Below are positions 22,001 through 31,900 of a DNA stretch of 64,000 nt, piece by piece; within the stretch, counting starts at the first letter, position 1, and every line of letters starts with the position of its first letter. The stretch is taken from NCBI GenBank assembly GCA_030248135.1, contig JASANC010002883.1, forward strand, positions 1-64,000. The letters are read 5' to 3'. The position numbers and the translations under genes are program-made. This stretch comes from Theristus sp. LFF4_11. Lineage: Eukaryota > Nematoda > Chromadorea > Monhysterida > Xyalidae. The notes beneath the pieces are model-generated. The model did no database searches. It saw only the letters and a program-made list of their open reading frames with translations, and was not told the DNA's origin.

Positions 22001-23774
22001 TTCAACATTTTGTTGAGCAACATGCTCATCTGCTGTTCTTGTTGCATGACCAACTGAATCAATTGCTCTGAAACTCCCGTCTCCGTTTTCACTTTATCGT
22101 GCCTGGGACTTAACCCACTGGCCTTCATTTTATCGTGCCTGGGACTTAACCCAGTGGCCTCGTCATTTGCCTTGGGAATTAACCCAGTAGGCTCACCAAT
22201 CAGATTTTTGGTCCTGGGAATCAACCCAGTGGACTCGTTTGCCTTGGGAATGAACCCAGTAGGCTCGACTCTGGGACTGAACCCACTGAGTCCTTCTGTT
22301 CTGGGACTGAACCCATTGAACTGGTGTACTCTGGGACTGAACCCACTGAGCTTTTCACCACCATTACTCCTTTTTACCTTCTTCTTTTTCACCTTCTTTT
22401 TCAGTCGTTTGGTGGTAGCAGGTTTGACTGAAGTACTCTGATTGCTGGTACCTGGTTTCACCTGTGCCGCATGCATGGCGTTGCTTGCGTGCGGTTCGTC
22501 ATCATCGTTAACCGACGATTGAGCCGTCTTGCTTTGGTCTCCGGCAGTGCGCACTGACTCTAGTGAGTCAGACGCATCCTCGTACTCATCATCACTGTCA
22601 TCGTCGTCTTTTGAGTCATGACGCTGCACGTTCTCGTTACTCGACACTTTTGGTGTGGAATTGTCCTGAGTTACTGTGCTCCAGTTAACGTACGCTTTGT
22701 ATTTGAACATGTCAAGAACAAACAATCGCGCTTTGTCAGCCAGATCCTCAATGGATAGAGTCTGAGACGGACCAATGTCACGTTTCAATTTGTACAGCAG
22801 TGTGCGACTTATCTCTTTTCGATCTCGAAGCGTTCTGCAGATCGAGTTGAGCGCTGAACGATCGCTGAACTCCTGGCAATAGTCGATCATCTGCAGTAGA
22901 TCTTCGCGTGACTTCTTCACGGTGTGGTCGTCTGTTATCAGTGAGTCAGGACTGGAATCTCTGCTGCTCAGCGAACTGCTGCTGGCGTTTCGCCTTGCCA
23001 TTTCCTTCCTCCGATGATTTTTTTTGTGGCTAGTGATTTACTTTTGTTTATTTTTGTTATGAACTGTTGAGGATTGATGATGATTGGTAGGAACCAAACG
23101 TTGGGAGCCAGAAAGGGTTTTTATTAGGATGAACGCTGATTAGGATGATTAGGATGATTACGACAGGAATAAGAATAAACTACCCTGATCACAGATCACC
23201 ACATCTTATATAGCTAATATAATAACATGTAATTACACAATACACGTTGCTCCCAACTATATTTTTGCACGAAAATTGAATCACGTATTCTCTGAGTCCG
23301 TAGCTACAAAATGAGTGCTCGATGAGTGTTTTTGGTGCACGTGGTGTGGAGAACAAAGCAGTCAACCAAAACTCCTAGTTTGCGTGCGTCCCTATTAGTC
23401 CTCCCTTAACAGACAGGAAGCCAGCTGTCACGCGTAGACTAGGAGTTGAGAGCTGAAACTTTGTGTGTGTTATTTTTTTATCATAACTAACAACTATCTG
23501 GCGGCGGCGATTCAATTTGAAACAATTTTTTTTTCGTTTCGCATGGGTCCTTTGAGAAGTTCGACTTTCTGGGAGAGCGACTCTTAAGATGTTTTTTTAA
23601 TTTCAGTCGATCCTGCAGACGGCGATCGATGCAGCAGCATTGAGTAGCAGCACGTGCACACCGAACACGAGCATGCACGAGCAGCTGGCATGGCCGACGC
23701 AGCGCACGGGCGCTCGCACGGTGACGCCACCGCTGCAACAGGAGCACAACAACAATGTCGCTGGTGCATTATGA
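12228..23774 (+). CDS. Multi-C2H2 zinc-finger protein, main gene body (11 exons)
   Basis: Exons, all phase-consistent: 12228-13059 (copy C of exon 1, lacking the ATG end), 13152-13302, 13646-13897, 14104-14290, 14674-15027, 16318-16508, 16845-16993, 17294-~17437, 17576-17716, 17822-17923, 23607-23774 (TGA). With the exon 1 start from copy A the protein would be about 925 residues. Five fingers share the spacing C-x2-C-x12-H-x4-H: CCRCERVF..H..H (exon 3), CRTCGLVI and CYQCQLVF (exon 5), CKWCGHVS (exon 6), CPDCRLMI (exon 7); exon 8 holds a degenerate sixth (CCDETFGSRQSLLAHRVQH). The C-terminal part is acidic, then glutamine-rich (exon 10). Finger number, spacing, length and Q-rich tail recall MEP-1-type nuclear proteins, but I cannot confirm this. 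Intron 5 holds a mariner-like MITE and intron 10 a 5.5 kb nested transposon. Confidence 0.75.
13490..13566. repeat. ~80 bp hairpin element, copy 1
   Basis: The arms are cattcatgaagcagtat and acatagctacgcgtcattaaatgcc. The idealised family palindrome reads GGCATTCATGAAGCAGTATT, then TAGTGACGCGTAGCTATGTT, then the reverse complement. This copy lies in intron 2 of the zinc-finger gene. Other copies lie at 16187, 46172, 57334 and 58020. Confidence 0.65.
15113..16031. mobile_element. Mariner-like MITE with ~130 bp terminal inverted repeats
   Basis: The element begins cagtgtgggccaaaaaaagg and ends with the reverse complement (ttttttggcccaccctg). TA flanks both ends (15111-15112 and 16032-16033), which is the target duplication of the Tc1/mariner superfamily. 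The inverted repeats extend about 130 bp inward (gtgatgccatttt near 15210 against aaaatggcatcac near 15927). There is no transposase frame, so it is non-autonomous. It sits wholly within intron 5 of the zinc-finger gene. Confidence 0.8.
16187..16260. repeat. ~80 bp hairpin element, copy 2
   Basis: The arms are ggcattcataaagcagtat and tagctacgcgtcactaaatt..cttcatgaatg, separated by only a few bases at taacata. It lies in intron 5 of the zinc-finger gene, 55 bp upstream of the exon 6 acceptor. Confidence 0.65.
18547..19450 (+). repeat. 185 bp tandem array, left arm
   Basis: Unit starts (gtgaaaaa..gtcaaaaa) lie near 18547, 18708, 18894, 19079 and 19262; the last three intervals are 183-186 bp. 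Each unit contains gcatccgttagctttttc (ttcacatccg in most) and aaatcacccggaaatagtgg. The units differ from one another by a few percent. Confidence 0.85.
19715..20690 (-). repeat. 185 bp tandem array, right arm (inverted)
   Basis: The same unit as the left array is found in reverse orientation. The gcattttttgacttttttc motif recurs near 19745, 19930, 20112, 20297, 20483 and 20668, again about 185 bp apart. Open frames of 60-118 codons seen here are a property of the repeat, not genes. Confidence 0.85.
20735..20883 (-). repeat. 3' LTR
   Basis: 149 bp, matching 23110-23258 with no difference that I noticed. On the minus strand it holds a TATA-like box (agctatataagatg) and an AATAAA-like signal (cctaataaaaaccc), so promoter and poly(A) signals are both present. 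The LTRs start AG and end CT rather than the common TG..CA. Confidence 0.85.
20948..23001 (-). pseudogene. Gag-like gene broken by a C-rich insertion
   Basis: The frame starts at ATG 23001 and runs about 500 codons to 21491. It has an acidic, serine-rich N-terminal region, a lysine-rich patch and repeated GFSPR/GLIPR motifs. The region KWQKFDPAKNHKFRTWLSSL..LGHNYRG.. resembles retrotransposon capsid domains in its W/L pattern. There follow a 63 bp C-rich insertion and a 40 bp repeated segment (21429-21531). The gag reading resumes in another frame at 21406 (INKFVQGLLDPFLSS) and ends at 20948 after a glutamine/asparagine- and arginine-rich tail. No CCHC zinc knuckle is seen. The insertion makes this copy non-functional as written. 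Confidence 0.75.
21389..21531. repeat. 40 bp direct duplication around a 61-63 bp C-rich insert
   Basis: The segment ending caaacggaatgta occurs at 21389-21428 and again at 21492-21531. Between them is ccgtattacctaacccccc and further C runs. The insert starts directly after a TA and shares its first bases, CCGTATTACC, with the TIR of the element at 44068. Confidence 0.8.
23090..23110 (-). promoter_or_regulatory. Putative tRNA primer-binding site
   Basis: Directly after the 5' LTR the minus strand reads TGGCTCCCAACGTTTGG. It begins with the TGG expected opposite a tRNA 3' CCA end and resembles lysine-tRNA-type primer sites (TGGCGCCCAACG). The tRNA assignment is an inference. Confidence 0.6.
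23110..23258 (-). repeat. 5' LTR
   Basis: The upstream copy of the 149 bp repeat for the minus-strand gag element. The apparent identity of the two LTRs points to a recent insertion. Confidence 0.85.
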
Positions 23775-24841
23775 TCGGCAACTGGCAACTGTGATCGACG
23801 GTGTTTATGCTTGCTTGTCCCCCTCGTTCTGCTCCTGCTGCCTCTGGTGAACGGATACACGGGGCTACGCTGACTCTGACAGTGGCTGAATGTGCACAAG
23901 ATGCAACAGTTGTCTGTGTCACTCCTTGTAAAGCATGCTGGGTCAGAGAGTAATTTATCCGCGCAGAGCCTGGTTTCTTTTTTGGCGTTCGTTATTTTCT
24001 ATTTGAGCTAATGAGCAAATAAGGTTGGTTTCAATAGAAAGTTGTGCCAAAAGTGCCAGTGGTACCCAAAATAAAAAACCAAACACCATTTTCAAAAAGC
24101 TTTTGTGTAAATTGCAAACAGGGATCAAAGTTATGGTTTGATTCTGAATGTGGTTTAATTTGAGCTTCCGTTGTCGTGTACAACGATCCTGTAGAAATTG
24201 TGTAGAATATCTGCGACGAAATTCAGTGCATTAATAAATGGTGATGCAAACAACATGTACAATGAAACGTGGCTGAGTACCATGAAACTGTATAATGATA
24301 TAACATACGTGTTTTTTTCGAAAGTCAATATATTGTGTCAACCTGTATTTACAAAAAGCAAATCACACAGGCTGAATAAAAAAATCACAGATTCGCATTG
24401 GTGACTTAGTTTACAATTAATGTGCCAAATGCGATTTTACAAAAGCATAGCCGTGTTTTTTGTTGTCTCTGGAAAATGCCGCTCAAGAATCCGAATCTGA
24501 AATTGGGCCTCGCGTCACGATCAGTAATGGCGTTGGGTGCATAGGTTAGGTGGCTCTGATAATTAAAAATACGAACAAACATACTTTTTTCTGCACCAGG
24601 AATAATATTATTTTGCATCGTGGTAGCGGGCAGCAATAAAGTAGAATCAAAACAGCAAACCGTAATTGATTATCGTACAAAAAACAAAAAAACCAAAGTT
24701 CATGTGGAATCTGTTCCGTGTGTAGAAGTGACACCGTTGCAACAAAACAAGTTTGTAAAAAGGTTGAGAACGAAAAAGAACCGTTGAAGAATTCTGTCGG
24801 TAAGGTTTTTTTGTACAAAAACCTGAAGACCATAGAAACGA
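23775..24841. other. Intergenic, between convergent genes
   Basis: The 3' ends of the zinc-finger gene (+) and the potassium-channel gene (-) face each other here. An aaaataaaaaacc at about 24068 could serve as the poly(A) signal of the zinc-finger gene. Open frames of 60-112 codons on both strands lack motifs. I see nothing else. Confidence 0.5.
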
Positions 24842-26799
24842 TCAGTCCGAGGATGAGACGCTCTCGGCCTCTTCCTGGTAGTCGCTGTCCTCCATCTGTC
24901 GCATCTGTGCCAGGCGTGTCTCCTGGCGGTAGAAATGCTTGAAGTTGGCGACGATGATCGGCACGGGCAGCGCCAGCGTCAGCACGCCGATCAGCGCGCA
25001 GCAGGAGCCGACCAGTTTGCCGGCGGTCTTCTCGGGCGCCATGTCGCCGTAGCCGACGGTCGTCATCGTCACGAGCACGTACCAGAACGAGGCCGGTATC
25101 GAGGTGAACTTTGTGGCCGGGTCCTCGCCGCCGCCCTCCGCGAAGTACATGCCGCTCGCGAACAGCACCAACGCGATGATCAGGAAGAAGAACAGCAGCA
25201 TGAACTCTTGTATGGACGCCTTGAACGTTTTGCCGAGTATTTGCAGGCCGACCGAGTGCCGCGACAGTTTGAAGATGCGGAAGACGCGCACGAGACGGAG
25301 CACGCGCAGCACGGCGAACTGCATGCCGCCGCCGCCCTGGCCGTCCGCGTCCTGTGGAAAGCAGCAACGTTGGACACACACTGCGATACTGGCGTTGAGA
25401 ATTTCAATTGCTTCAGCTCACCTGAAGGAACAAGTTCACAAAGAACGGCGCGATGGCGACGACGTCGACGATGTTCAGAAAGGACTTCATGAATTCGCAC
25501 TTGCTCGGACACGAGCCGAACCGGATCAAGAACTCGATGGTGAACCACGCGATGCAGATGCACTCGATGATGAAAAACGGATCGGTGCCCTTCGGCGGAC
25601 GGCCGTTTGACGCGCCGTTGCTGAATGTCGCGTTTTGCATCGCGGCGGCGGCGGCTGCGGCAGCCTCGGCGGCGTGGTCGTTCTTGCCGCTCAACGCCGG
25701 CACCGTCTCCAGACAGAAGTTCACGATGGAGATGATGATGACGAAGACGGAGACGAACGCGATGATGCGCGCCGCCAGCGACGTGTCCGCGTGCTCGATC
25801 AGTTTCCAGATGCGGCGTTGCAGTTTGTTCGTCGGCATCGGCGGCTCCTCCGGCTTCTGGTAGCCCTCGGCCGCCCAGAACGTCTCCAGCACCTGCGCAC
25901 CCATTTCAAAGAACTTCAGTTCACCGAGAAATATGTCCATGGCGACTGACTCCGGGCGTTTCACGCGACCGTCGCTCTGGTAGATGTAGAGAATCGACTC
26001 GAACGAGGAGCGATGCCGGTCGAAGAAATACTCGTTTGTTAATGGGTTGTAGTAAGGCTGACGTTTGATTGGATGCGCCAGTAGACTGTTCGGAAACCTG
26101 TGTGGAAGAATTTTGAATTGTTTGCAACGATATTCGTGATGCAGCTGAAGACCTGTTGTCGCATCATTCGAGGCATCAGCTTGGGTTGCCAGTTTTCAAT
26201 TCTGTCTCGCATTAATTCCAGATGTGAATCAAAATCAAAGAAGCATAAAATCTGCAAAATTACAAAAATACGCACCTGTCCAGCGTTTCTTGGAGCGTTT
26301 GAAACCTGAGTCCAGAGATGTTGATTGTGACAATACTCAGCGGGTCCAACGCCTGCAACGGCGGCACAACGGTGGTCGGGCACGGCCCGTCGGGATCGTG
26401 CGGCGAGCCGGGCCCGTTGTTGACGCCAGCGAGACGCGTCGGTAGTGCGTGTGCTGGAGGCACGTTCAACAGGCGCGACGTGTTCTGCACGCACAACAAG
26501 TCTGTGTAGTTTCGCATGCCACCTGACGTCACCTGTGATACACTGCACCTTGACCAGTAATCAGTGACCTACGATCTGATGACGCCGTTCTATTGCGCTC
26601 TCAACGATTACATGAGCATGGCTCAAGCAAAACAACAACAAGCCGATCCTGGCGTACCCTGAGCGAGTCGGCTGACGTCGGCGTCGCATCGATCATGTCA
26701 AAGAGCTGCGTGTTTGCAGCGTCCACGCCGTCCGGTTGACCACTGGCGCCAATTGGTGTGCCCGCTGGGATGCTCGTCGCACCCAACGCATTGCTGCAC
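24842..26799 (-). CDS. Shaker-class (Kv1) voltage-gated potassium channel, core exons
   Basis: Exons: 26658-26799, 26276-26532, 25422-26097, 24842-25351 (stop at 24842); phases agree. The T1 tetramerisation domain begins [20 protein letters not shown] and continues [22 protein letters not shown]1 is [20 protein letters not shown] and S2 [21 protein letters not shown]3 follows. S4 has the full charge ladder, [19 protein letters not shown]. The selectivity filter is [10 protein letters not shown] and the S6 hinge [12 protein letters not shown]. These features place it in Kv1/Shaker rather than Kv2-4: a plasma-membrane tetrameric K+ channel. The residue after GYGDM is alanine (Shaker T449). The C-terminus is short, ending SVSSSD, with no ETDV-type PDZ ligand. 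Exon 26658-26799 enters in mid-codon, so more 5' coding sequence must exist. Confidence 0.9.
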
Positions 26800-26840
26800 C
26801 TGCGAAATTTAGAGCGCACGTGTGACTTGTCGGACGGTAC

Positions 26841-26925
26841 GGTCAGATGCATTCTGTGCAGGTATTGCTGTGGAGGCGGAGTTTGCTTTGCATAGAACAC
26901 ATGCATCACGTGGTGTTTTAGAGTC
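26841..26925. repeat. Half copy of the CACGTG palindromic MITE
   Basis: It contains ggaggcggagtttg and the right arm acatgcatcacgtggtg, as in the full copies near 33.4 and 46.6 kb; the left arm is missing. It lies upstream of channel exon 26658-26799, within an intron of that gene. Confidence 0.5.
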
Positions 26926-28913
26926 AGCCTGTTCATAATTGCCAAGTCTTGAATGACTTTGAACTGTTATGACGGGCTTGATCACAATGTCGTATTCGGC
27001 AATCAGTCATACTCGTGGTCTGGTTGTGTAGCGCGTCTAGAGACGCTTGTCTGTACGTTTGGGGGGTCGAGCCCAACGGAGCAATGATAGAGAAAACTCG
27101 GTAGGCGTGCTTCTTGACGGCGTTCTCTGTACGCTTTTCTGGGTTAGCCCTGGCTATAAACATCGCCAAAAGTACATACTGTTCGTTCGTTCAGCTGGAA
27201 ATCAATATACGGTAATCACAGAAACATATGAGGTATAATATCAGATACATGAAGTTCGCTGTTTGTGGTTTCGCCAGGAAGACGCATACCGCGGACGCAT
27301 AACGACTTTTTTGGTCGCCCTTAAACCTTTATCCACACTAAGGAGGCTCCTTACTAACTCACGACTTTGGCAGTAGCTTAGAGTTTTCGTTTGACGTTCC
27401 TTGAGCATTGAGGTGATGTCTCGACACGCTCAATTGAAGGTCCGGTTTTGACGACGACATTTTTTTATTGACATTGAGTCAATTGAACTAACAGCTTTAA
27501 AGGAGTGACCAAAAAACTATGAAGCTGAGATCATGTTGTCAATAAAGTTCCAATGCTATATTACAAAACTACAATGTGCGATTCGTTCTCGGGTTTGGTA
27601 CAACTGTTGACGGTTTGATTGGTCTGAAATGTTAAACACTTCTTGAGAAAAGTTTGCAATGAATAGTGTTAAATCCTTGGAAGCCTTTGCAAACTGGAAG
27701 CACCGCAACACTTTCATGTCGTGGTTCGAAAATCTAACAAAATCATGCTTCTTTGGCAAAAGGTACACAAAAGATTTGCGGCTAGATTTGCGCGAAGTTA
27801 AAAAGAAATTCTTAGGTAACAAGCTTCCGTTTTTTCTATTGCGCATTTGGATTTCAATAAGTTTTTCTTCGAAAACTTTTATGAATTTCAAAAGTTTACA
27901 CAAAACTGTGATTACTCGCAAGTCGATAACGAGCACTGCACTGGCAGATGCGTCTGAGATGGGCGATTTTCAACCTTGCATTTCAAAGTGTTGCTGTGTG
28001 CTTCGTGGACATGGAATTTTGAAATGAAATTTCAATAAAATTAGTGGCAAGCTTATAAGAAAATTTGTTTCAAGTTTCAAAACTAAACGTTAAACCAAAC
28101 TCGAGAACGAGCTGTTTTCCCCATTGTAGTTTTTTTGAGACATATTTTGTATGTTCACGTCAAAAAAGCATGCAAGCAATTACGGGTTCACAACACTGTC
28201 TATATTTCTACATGCGGACATGTTTTTGGTGTGGCATCATTGGTTCGGTTCACTTCTGCGTTGGCGGTAAGTAAAATGAAAACCGGCCATAATTAGCAAC
28301 TGCGCGCTGTCACAGTACGTGTTGGAATATGATATTGTATGATTGGACTGCCCCGTAAAATATGACTTCACAAGCAAGCCGCGCTGAGCTCACGCGCACA
28401 AAAACTCCTTTCAGACCGTGTGAGGTGAATTTGTCTGGTTGTTTACTCCTGAGAGTTGATTTTAGAGTCAGCCGCCACCAGCAAGCTGATGTTTAATAAC
28501 TACAAGCAAGCTGCGTTTTTGTTCGTAACTTCGTTACTTTCCTTCCAGGCTGATACCTAATTATGCCTGGTGTGGTGTATAACAGCAAACACACACCGGA
28601 TGCCACGTGCAGTCATTGTATCATGCGAACGTCCTAAATGATACGCAAACGGGAAATGACGTGAGAAGAAGGAGCACAGGTTAACTATTTTGCTGCAGAA
28701 AACAAGTAAAACGTGGATTGCGGCTGTTATATGATAACTGCACGTATGCGGGCGTCATCACACATGTGTAATGAAAGCAAGATCAGAAAACATGTGCAAT
28801 TCTAGGCACTCAGGACAGGAAATGTGTAGTCTCAGAAGATGCAATCACGAAATAATGCGTTTTATGGGCTTCTGCCAGGTGTAAACATCGCTGGGTTTTT
28901 TTTGCAAACACAC
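26926..28913. other. Non-coding stretch
   Basis: There is no exon I can support. Overlapping open frames of 60-126 codons at 27556-28027 on both strands are lysine- and phenylalanine-rich and have no splice context. If the tentative 5' exons are right, this is intron sequence of the channel gene. Confidence 0.4.
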
Positions 28914-31900
28914 CGTCGCTCAACGACGCAACATTTTTTTGTCGAACTTGTTCGCCGTTTCAGTGGCGACAGCGTGAGATTGTTGCGCGGCACGATGGCA
29001 GCGCTTGCATCATCGTCATCGGACGCCGCAGCAGACGTTTCATTCGTTTGCGTGTTGCTGCTGCGAGACTGACGATTGGCGGCTGCGCGCACGGCCAGCG
29101 GAGACCAGGTGGACGACGACATTCGCTGTTCGTTCGTATGCTCTCGTGTCTTAGCTGGTGCTGCTGCTTGGCGGTGCCGGTAAACGGTCGCAAGCACTGA
29201 CGGGAACGAGCTGCTCAATGGGTCAACCACAGTACTGCCCACTGCTGGCGGGCAGCTGTGATGCGCCACATGCAGTTCACAGTTTGATAAGTGACTGATC
29301 TTGTTGCTTCGACTGGCGCTGTTTCTTGACGACTGAGTGATCGTCACGCGATTGTCCGTGTTTGGCAGCAGATAATAGCTGCCATAATGGCGCCGGTGTT
29401 GCGGCGACACTGTCGATAAAACATTTTTTTCGTAATTATCTATTCGGCACCTAGTGTTGTTGTCTCAGGAATCGTCCAAAAACGCAAAGTTACATAAATT
29501 GAGAAAGTACTAAAAAACTTGTATGCCCATAAAACAATGCAACAATCAGGCGAAGCGGACGGCAACCCACCAACCCCGTGAGTGACTGTGCTCATTGCCG
29601 GTGGCACTGTGGCGGTGCTGCTGTGCAAACGGTTTTCCCACTTGAAGCCTGGTGCGATCAGTTGCAGCCGGCCGGGCATGTCGGCAACTGTTGCGGTTCT
29701 GTTTGCGATGATGTCGCTGCTGATTAACGCTGCTACTGGTACAAAAGCGAAACATGGTGTGTGTTGTGCTGCGGTTGCTTTCACACTTGACTGCGTGGTC
29801 CGGATGCAGTGTGCGTTGGAGATTGGATGAAGTAGGCGCTGCTTTATTCTCACGGGATCGGGCGCTTTTTAACCGGTGCAAAACTATATACTTGCATGCC
29901 AGGCTGAAAAGTTGACTATAAAAAACGTAATTAACGTTGATGTGAAAAGTGGATACTTTGGTGTAGCGGGTGCGTTTGCGTGGAAGTCTTTCAAAGCGTC
30001 TGCAGCCTCCCAATCATGCGTACATTCACGCGCGGTTTTACGTGCGATGAGACACACGTTGGAGATGCATGCAAAAAAACATTTGCGGTACCTTCTTCCG
30101 GGTGCAACCGCTGTAAAAAAATTGTCCCAACATAAGCTGGAAAGTGTTACTAAAATAATGATATTTCTGTGAAAACATAAATTTCGCTTCTGTCAGCACG
30201 TGCACTATTGTGTATGAATATGGCAGAGTATTTTCGCTTCTTATTTATTTGAGCCAAACGTAAACTGTTGGTCACCGTATTCTCCGCAAATTACATGCAA
30301 ATCGAATTTTGCAATATTCAGATATGTTCAAATGGACAAATGTGGAAAGAATGCTCAAAAGAATAGAAAGCGGACAGAATAAAAGCAAGTTCTGAACGTT
30401 ATATAAAATTCGGATTATTCAAATTGCAGCTTTAGAGGGGTTCCGAACTGGAAATGCATTGATTGTCGTTAAAGCTTAGGATTTGTGACGGGACAAACAT
30501 ATTTCAAGACGAATTGGTTTATTTGTTTTTTAGAATGAATACCTGCCGTGTTTGCACAGGCACAGAGACACAGAACAGAACACTGCATGACACGCTAATG
30601 TTACACTGTGATGCTTCGTATGGGAGATATTAAGCGGAATAAAATCAGTGCGGTAAACTTGGAAAACAAATAAAACAGCGATTATCCTCCAAGTTCAAAG
30701 TGATGTGCTAAACATGATACGTTGCAAAAAATGCGGTCTTTGCGCAATCGAGGGCCATTTCGTGCGCACCTTTTTGCGGTCAGCATTGTTGAGAGTGAGA
30801 GAAACGAGTCCAACTTGAATGGACCGATCACGGCGACAACAGGATTTTGAAAAATTGATGTTTTCAGCACTATCTTTGGTTGTTTCTTTGACAGATTCTA
30901 GTTCATTTTTCTGTCGTTCAGACATCAGACAGTTACGAGGCTTACACATTCTTTTAATTTTGTAGAATTCCTCTTCCGATCCGTTCCGAGTCACAAGGGA
31001 ACGTTAGAAATTTAACGACCGCACGACATTTTTTTATCACACAGTTGTTGGATTAAGTTGATTTCTTGATTGCGTTGGAAATACAAAGCTTATATGCGCA
31101 AGTTTGATATTTTTAGATGAGAGCCTTTCCTCATAACAAGGGAAGGTCAGCTTCAGGTGACATGATTCGCGAAGAAACTGTTTATGAAAAACCACGCTTC
31201 CGGAATGTACACAGGGCAAAAGATGCAGGATATACTTTGTAATCATTTGCGTATGTTTAATCACATCGCCACCTTTGTCCGATACGCGGTTGCTGTATCG
31301 CAGTGTGCAGGTGTAAATTGACATTGAAATCATTGAAAGCTCATAGCTTTCGAAATCGCATTAACAAAAAAACAATAAACGATTCTTTATCTTACCTTTG
31401 TGGAATTCGTCGATGAAATATGCGAAACAACGGAGATTGTCGGTGTCTCAATTGAATTTTTAATTCAAATTAGCGACGATTCAGAAATGGAATTTAGTGG
31501 TCTGCGGTAAATCATCAGATGTTCAGTGACAACTTAAGAAACGTCAAGAAACGACATATAAACAATACAGTGCCTGATGATTCCGATCGGCGCTTAGTTT
31601 TGGTTGCACTATCACATTTCCATCCAAAATCATGCCAATAGCACATAGTTCTTCCATATCCTGCTTCAGCCTTCAGCAATTGAGCGTTATAGCAGCCAGC
31701 GTGCATGTACATCTGACCGCAGGTGTCCATACGTTGCGTACAACATTCAAACATTTCTTTTTTCTTTTCTGACTGGGTACGGGACGGCAATGGTACAAAT
31801 TTTCCATTTAGTGTTTTGTGTGTATTCGAAGAAAACAAACAGTTGGATTGAATCTAAAAGCAATATATTACTGGTTCTGCGCGTCCAGTAGCACTGAAAC

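Larger units (their letters stand above)
20735..23258 (-). mobile_element. Gag-only LTR retroelement (TR-GAG type)
   Basis: Two 149 bp direct repeats (20735-20883 and 23110-23258) flank one gag-like gene on the minus strand. A primer-binding-like sequence (23090-23110) follows the 5' LTR, and a purine tract (ggggaga on the minus strand, 20884-20890) precedes the 3' LTR. ATAT is duplicated at 20731-20734 and 23259-23262. Protease, reverse transcriptase, RNase H and integrase are absent, so movement would need enzymes in trans. It is inserted in the right arm of the foldback; the left arm shows the uninterrupted sequence (gcaaaaatattcacg near 18334). Confidence 0.85.
18026..23583. mobile_element. 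Foldback transposon with TTAA target duplication
   Basis: The ends are inverted (gagtcgct at 18026; agcgactc at 23576-23583) and flanked by TTAA on both sides (18022-18025, 23584-23587). Unique terminal repeats of about 370 bp lead into arrays of a ~185 bp tandem repeat: five units on the left (to ~19450) and about six in opposite orientation on the right (19715-20690). A unique centre of about 260 bp lies between them. The right arm is interrupted at 20735-23258 by an LTR element; without it the foldback would be about 3.0 kb. I find no transposase. TTAA insertion suggests piggyBac-type mobilisation, but the terminal bases do not resemble usual piggyBac ends. Confidence 0.8.

Noticed and set aside
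24546..25379. 277-codon minus-strand ORF overlapping the channel
   Set aside because: It is an off-frame reading of the GC-rich channel exon; the T1-S6 frame is the coding one.
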